Below, in pieces: positions 22,058-25,781 of a stretch of DNA of 25,781 nucleotides. The stretch is from JANMAT01 sp031359995 (GTDB taxonomy: Bacteria; Actinomycetota; Acidimicrobiia; Acidimicrobiales; Ilumatobacteraceae), in the NCBI GenBank assembly GCA_031359995.1, contig JANMAT010000126.1, positions 1 through 25,781 on the forward strand, in the 5' to 3' direction. The notes under the pieces are model-generated. The model was not told the DNA's origin. It worked only from the letters and a program-made list of their open reading frames with translations, and ran no database searches. Every line of letters begins with the position of its first letter. Within the stretch, counting starts at the first letter, position 1. The position numbers and the translations under genes were made by a program.

Positions 22058-22098
22058 ACTGATCGGACCTTGACGGGGCACTGATCAGCTGCGACCCT
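22058..22098 (+). promoter_or_regulatory. Promoter of the SARP gene with candidate SARP direct repeats
   Basis: TTGACG (22070-22075), 17-bp spacer, GACCCT (22093-22098), then exactly six bases to GTG 22105. ACTGATC occurs at 22058-22064 and again at 22080-22086, 22 bp (two helical turns) apart, with a weaker match 11 bp in between that overlaps the -35. SARP regulators typically bind heptamer direct repeats at 11- or 22-bp spacing by the -35, so self-regulation is plausible. Confidence 0.5.
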
Positions 22099-22104
22099 CT
22101 GCCG

Positions 22105-24840
22105 GTGCTGGCCGTCCGCGTTCTCGGCCCGTTCGAGGTGGCGCGCAACGATCTCCCGGTGGTCGTGCCCGGCGTCCGCACGCGTGCCGTCGTCGCCCGG
22201 CTCGCGCTCTCGGCCGGCACGGTCGTCGGCGTCGACACGCTGCTCGACGACGTGTGGGGGGACGCGCTGCCGGCGAACCCGTTGAACGCCCTGCAGGCAC
22301 GGATCTCGCAGATCCGCAATGTGCTGGGCGTCGACGCGGTCCGGGCCACGCGGCCCGGCTACGTGCTCAACACCTTGCCCGACGGGGTCGACGCACTCCT
22401 CGCCGACAGCCTCGTCGTGCAGGCGCGCCGCCAGTTCGGCGGCGACGACGCCGCCGCCGCCGCTCTCCTCGACCGGGCGCTCGGGCTCTGGCGTGGCCCC
22501 GCACTCGCCGATCTCGGTGACGCCCCCTTCGTGCACGGGGCCGTCGCCCGCTTCGACGAGCTCCACCTCGACGCCCTCGAAAGCCGCCTGCGGCTCGATG
22601 TCGATGGCGGCCGGGCGGCCGTGAGCCTCGCGCCGCTGGAGGCGCTCGCCGGCCGCCATCCGTTGCGGGAGTCCGTGCACGAGTTGCTCGTGCGGGCCTA
22701 CGCGTCGGTCGGCCGCCAGGTCGACGCCTTGGCGGCCTACCGTCGCATCCGGGATCGGCTCGTCACCGACCTCGGCATCGACCCCGGTCCTCGACTGCAG
22801 GCGCTCGAGATCGCCGTGCTCCAGCAGGATCGCGACCTCATCGAGCCCGCCTACCGGGCGCGCCCGGCCGGGCCGGATCAGCTCGACCCGGCCCGGGACG
22901 GGGTCGCCATCGGCAACGTGCCCCGGCCGTTGTCGCCCCTGCTGCACCGGTCCGGCGAGCTGGACGCCATCGAGACGTTGCTCGCCGAACGGCGACTCGT
23001 CACCATCACCGGCCCAGCCGGGGTCGGCAAGACCCGGTTGGCCATCGAGCTGGCATCACGGGCCGCCGCCCGGCGACGCGACGGCGTGTGGTTCGTGGGA
23101 CTCGACGGCACCGATCGCGCCGAGCGGGTGGCCGATGCCATCGCGACCGTGCTCGCGTCGCCGCTCGACGAACCGTTGACCGGGTTGTGCACCCGGCTCC
23201 GCCGCGCCGATGTGCTGATCGTCGTGGACAACTGCGAGCACCTCGGGGACGGACCGGCGGTCGTCGTGCGCGAGCTGCTGCAGCGCTGCCCCGGCCTGTC
23301 GATCCTGGCCACGAGCCAGCGCGCGCTCGGCGTGGCGGGCGAGGTCGTGTGGCCGTTGGAGCCGATGGCGAACCCCGACGCGGTCGAGCTCTTCTTCAGC
23401 AAGCTGCTCGAGCTCAACGCCCGGACGACGATCGACGACGCCACCCGGCGGGCGGCCGCAGTGGTGTGCACCGTGCTCGACGGGTTGCCGTTGGCGATCG
23501 AGCTGGCGGCACGGCGGTGCGGTGTGCTCACGGTCGACGAGCTGGCGCGGCGCCTGGGCGACCGGCTCGAGACGCTGTCGGACCGCCGGACCGATCGCGT
23601 CGAGCGTCACCGGACCCTCGCCGCCGCCATCGGCTGGAGCTACGAGCTGCTGTTCCCCGACGCACAGCAGATGCTGCAGGTGCTGGCCGCGTTCCCCGAC
23701 GGCGCCGAGATCAGCGCCATCGAGGACGCGGCGGGCGCCGCCGGACTTCCGGGCGACGAGATCGTGGACCTCGTCGGGCAACTCGTCGACCGCTCGCTGG
23801 TCGTCGCCGAGCAGCGCGACGGCCGGTCGCGCTACCGCCTGCTCAACAGCATCCGGGCGTTCGCGCTCGAGCGGGCAAGCGTCGACGGCCGGATCGACGC
23901 GGTCCACGGAGCCCACGCCCACGCCGCCACCCGGTTCGCCCGGGCGTGCTTCCGTGGCCTGCGCACGGGTGACCAGGCACGGTGGATCGCCGCGCTGCGG
24001 CGCGAGCGGAGCAACCTCGACGCCGCGTTCGAGTGGCTCGTCGTCCACGACGCCGATGCCGCGCTGGCCTTGGCCAACAACCTCTTCCTGGGCTGGCTGA
24101 TCGTGGGCGACGGCCTCGCCGGCGCGGCGCGGCTCGCCCGCGCCGGCGCCATGGCCGTCGATGCCCCACCCGTGCGGCGCGCCGTCTCGCGCGCGTGCCA
24201 GGCGGTGCTGCTGGCCCGCTCGGGCCGGGCCGACGACGCGGTGCCGATCGTCACCGAGGCGCTCGCCACCGTGGAAGCGAACGCCAGCTCGCTGGTGGTG
24301 GCCCACACCCGCTCGATGGCCGGCCAGGTCTACACCTACGCCCAGCGGGTCGAGGAAGGCATCGCGCTGATGCGAGCGGCCAAGGCCGAGCTGGCGGCGA
24401 ACGGCGACCAATGGGCCGAGGCGATCTGCACGCTCAACCTCGCGCTGGCCGCCGGACGCGTCGGGGACGACGTCGAGCAGGAGCGCCTCACCCAGGAGTC
24501 GCTCGTGCTGCTCGGGACGCGCAGCGACCCCTTCACCGATCACCTGGCCCACCGCAACCTGGGCCTCGTGCAGTTCCGACGTGGGGCGCATCGCGACGCG
24601 TCGGCGAGCCTGCAGCGCGCCCTCGCCGCCGAACGCAACATCGGTTTCGCCGCCGAGGAGGCGCTGACGCTGCGCGCCCTGGCCCGCGTCCACCTGGCCG
24701 AAGACGACGGCGCCTCCGCGGTCGCCGCGCTCACCGCCAGCATCGCGATCAGCCGCCGAGTCGGCGACGCCGCCGCGGCCGACGAGGCGCAAGCCGAGCT
24801 CGACGCCACCCGGGCGGCCGGGCCCGCTTCCTCAAGCTGA
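22105..24840 (+). CDS. SARP/AfsR-like transcriptional regulator: winged helix, BTAD, NB-ARC ATPase, TPR
   Basis: 911 residues. An OmpR-type winged helix covers about 1-92 (LAVRVLGPFEVARNDLPVVV, then LLDDVWGDALPANPLNALQA). A bacterial transcriptional activation domain follows at about 98-245, ending AAYRRIRDRLVTDLGIDPGP. The STAND/NB-ARC ATPase begins near 290: Walker A GPAGVGKTR from 303, Walker B VLIVVDNCEHL from 370, LATSQRALGVAGE and LDGLPLAIELAARR. From about 560 to the end come winged-helix-like and TPR-like helices. Such proteins act as ATP-gated activators, often of secondary metabolism or stress genes. The target is unknown, as no biosynthetic cluster is in the window. GTG start, no Shine-Dalgarno, apparently leaderless. 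Confidence 0.93.
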   Translation: MLAVRVLGPFEVARNDLPVVVPGVRTRAVVARLALSAGTVVGVDTLLDDVWGDALPANPLNALQARISQIRNVLGVDAVRATRPGYVLNTLPDGVDALLADSLVVQARRQFGGDDAAAAALLDRALGLWRGPALADLGDAPFVHGAVARFDELHLDALESRLRLDVDGGRAAVSLAPLEALAGRHPLRESVHELLVRAYASVGRQVDALAAYRRIRDRLVTDLGIDPGPRLQALEIAVLQQDRDLIEPAYRARPAGPDQLDPARDGVAIGNVPRPLSPLLHRSGELDAIETLLAERRLVTITGPAGVGKTRLAIELASRAAARRRDGVWFVGLDGTDRAERVADAIATVLASPLDEPLTGLCTRLRRADVLIVVDNCEHLGDGPAVVVRELLQRCPGLSILATSQRALGVAGEVVWPLEPMANPDAVELFFSKLLELNARTTIDDATRRAAAVVCTVLDGLPLAIELAARRCGVLTVDELARRLGDRLETLSDRRTDRVERHRTLAAAIGWSYELLFPDAQQMLQVLAAFPDGAEISAIEDAAGAAGLPGDEIVDLVGQLVDRSLVVAEQRDGRSRYRLLNSIRAFALERASVDGRIDAVHGAHAHAATRFARACFRGLRTGDQARWIAALRRERSNLDAAFEWLVVHDADAALALANNLFLGWLIVGDGLAGAARLARAGAMAVDAPPVRRAVSRACQAVLLARSGRADDAVPIVTEALATVEANASSLVVAHTRSMAGQVYTYAQRVEEGIALMRAAKAELAANGDQWAEAICTLNLALAAGRVGDDVEQERLTQESLVLLGTRSDPFTDHLAHRNLGLVQFRRGAHRDASASLQRALAAERNIGFAAEEALTLRALARVHLAEDDGASAVAALTASIAISRRVGDAAAADEAQAELDATRAAGPASSS

Positions 24841-24914
24841 CGGCCGGAGTCTCAGCCCTCTGGCAACGCCCGTCCCGAACCGGGTGCGCTTGATCACCAC
24901 CTGAGCGAGTCAAC

Positions 24915-25029
24915 ACGGCCGCAAGATGAAGCGGGGCCGTCGGGGAGCCGAAACTAGGAGCACGGGCACAGCGAGTAGCGCGGTGCCCACTCCAAGTCAC
25001 GACAGCGGGTCCGCCACCGGCCAGTCGTG
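24915..25029 (+). promoter_or_regulatory. Hairpin-rich leader of the second beta-helix gene, unclassified
   Basis: The 212-bp gap 24841-25052 holds no ORF but three successive stems. ACGGCC (24915-24920) pairs with GGCCGT (24935-24940). GGAG plus GGGCAC (24957-24969) pairs with GTGCCC plus CTCC (24983-24993). CACGAC (24999-25004) pairs with GTCGTG (25024-25029). The last ends just before the Shine-Dalgarno AAGGAAG (25035-25041). It could be a structured 5' UTR or riboswitch-like element. I could not match it to c-di-GMP, c-di-AMP, cobalamin or other riboswitch cores known to me. Confidence 0.45.
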
Positions 25030-25052
25030 CCGTGAAGGAAGCGGTGGCTCAC

Positions 25053-25781
25053 ATGGTGCATCAACGGTTGTTCAAGGTGGCGGTCGTCCTGACCGGGGCG
25101 GCCATGGCCGCCGGCTCGTTCGGCCTGCTCCGTTCCGGGGCCGACGCGGTCCCCGGCCCCACGATCACGCCCCCGGCGTCGGGCCCCGACCTCGCCGGTG
25201 TGTGCGGGAACACGGCCGAGCTCGCCGGCCCGTCGAGCGCCCCGGCCGGTTCGGTCACGGTGCCCGCCGGCGCCTCCATCCAGAACGCGGTGAACGCCAA
25301 CCCGACGGGCACGACCTTCTACCTGCCGGGCGCCCGTTACGACCTCACCGGCCCGGTGACGCCCAAGACCGGCGACACCTTCATCGGCGGCCCCGCCACG
25401 GTCATCGACGGCGGCATGGTGGCCACCTCGGCGTTCAAGGCCGGCGTCAACTTCTCCACGACGCCGTGGGGCATGGCCGACGACGTCACGCTGAGGTCGC
25501 TCACCGTGCAGCACGTGAACGCCCCCGACGACCAGGTGGTCGTGAACGCCGACGCCGGCGACGGCTGGACGCTCGACCGCATGACCGTGCAGGACAACCA
25601 CGGCGGCGCCGTGATGATGGGCGCGCGCAACACCATCATCAACTCCTGCCTCACCCGCAACGGCCAGTACGGCTTCAACACCTACCGCTGCCGCGGCTAC
25701 CGCAACGGCGGCTGCGCCACGGCCACGGTGGTGACCGATCTCGTGATCGACCACACCGAGATCTCCTACAACGACACCGAG
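25053..25781 (+). CDS. Secreted right-handed beta-helix protein, 5' part (paralog of the gene at the window start)
   Basis: 243 residues are visible; the frame is open at the window end. ATG 25053 follows AAGGAAG (25035-25041); GTG 25032 in frame is less likely. Residues 1-32 form a signal peptide: QRLFK, hydrophobic VAVVLTGAAMAAGSFGLL, then a probable Ala-type cleavage near SGADA. After a Pro-rich stretch the pectate-lyase-like opening appears (VTVPAGASIQNAVNANPTG, then YDLTGPVTPKTGDTFIGGPA), followed by beta-helix rungs. Residues from about 144 align without gaps to the first visible residues of the other copy, which shows what that copy's missing N-terminus probably looks like. The shared cysteines (SCLTRNG, RCRGYRNGGC) are kept. 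Function unknown; a surface or extracellular carbohydrate-related role is only a guess. Confidence 0.85.
   Translation, partial: MVHQRLFKVAVVLTGAAMAAGSFGLLRSGADAVPGPTITPPASGPDLAGVCGNTAELAGPSSAPAGSVTVPAGASIQNAVNANPTGTTFYLPGARYDLTGPVTPKTGDTFIGGPATVIDGGMVATSAFKAGVNFSTTPWGMADDVTLRSLTVQHVNAPDDQVVVNADAGDGWTLDRMTVQDNHGGAVMMGARNTIINSCLTRNGQYGFNTYRCRGYRNGGCATATVVTDLVIDHTEISYNDTE
25539..25700 (+). repeat. Long direct repeat, copy B (beta-helix gene patch)
   Basis: Counterpart of 59-220, offset exactly 25480 bp, 161 of 162 bases identical. As a direct repeat it could mediate loss or amplification of everything between, or cause assembly breaks. Confidence 0.9.

Noticed and set aside
24900..25050. c-di-GMP, c-di-AMP or cobalamin riboswitch upstream of the beta-helix gene
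   Set aside because: None of the conserved core sequences I know of for these classes could be found; only generic stems are present.
1..25781. Circular element closed by its terminal similarity
   Set aside because: The two ends are paralogous, about 75% identical outside one patch. They are not an exact overlap, and no replication or plasmid genes are present.

Overview
The window is high-GC (about 70% by eye) actinobacterial chromosome. Acyl-CoA ligase, crotonase and LLM-type genes, Thr-rich secreted proteins, a mycobacterial-type superoxide dismutase, a SARP regulator and TAnnnT promoters set directly on start codons all fit Actinomycetota. The combination looks most like an acidimicrobial lineage, but that placement is inference. 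No rRNA, tRNA, CRISPR array, transposase or phage module was seen.

Layout. (1) 1-1564: 3' part of a secreted right-handed beta-helix protein with a Thr/Pro-rich tail. A second copy starts at 25053 and runs off the other edge; the two share a 162-bp patch with one mismatch. (2) 1644-5541: acyl-CoA metabolism, with a FadD-type ligase, an SDR oxidoreductase divergent from a TetR regulator across two operator-like repeats, and a LiuC-like crotonase. (3) 5542-6300: decayed DNA with a perfect 22-bp palindrome, an internally deleted LLM oxidoreductase and an antisense MOSC remnant joined tail to tail. (4) 6315-11423: ABC exporter, PNPOx-like flavoprotein, APH-like phosphotransferase and amidase. (5) 11424-14284: C-terminal scrap of a sigma factor, a DUF234-type ATPase/nuclease-like gene, a ZAS anti-sigma and an ECF sigma factor. 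(6) 14309-21056: SodA, then a minus-strand operon of amidohydrolase, Rieske oxygenase and molybdenum hydroxylase large subunit, whose genes overlap by 4 bp, with a TRZ/ATZ-type amidohydrolase divergent from it. (7) 21105-24840: second ECF sigma factor, a small TPR-like protein and a large SARP/NB-ARC/TPR regulator. (8) 24841-25052: hairpin-rich leader of the second beta-helix gene.

How the genes may work together. The strongest candidate for an unusual system is region 6. A Mo-hydroxylase large subunit, with no adjacent FAD or [2Fe-2S] subunit genes, is translationally coupled to a Rieske oxygenase and a cyclic-amidohydrolase-type enzyme, opposite a deaminase/chlorohydrolase-type enzyme. This looks like an oxidative and hydrolytic route for an N-heterocyclic or amide compound; the substrate cannot be read from sequence. 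A second theme is promoter design: eight starts have a TAnnnT box ending 6-8 nt upstream, which predicts leaderless or near-leaderless mRNAs, while a few other genes have clear Shine-Dalgarno sequences.
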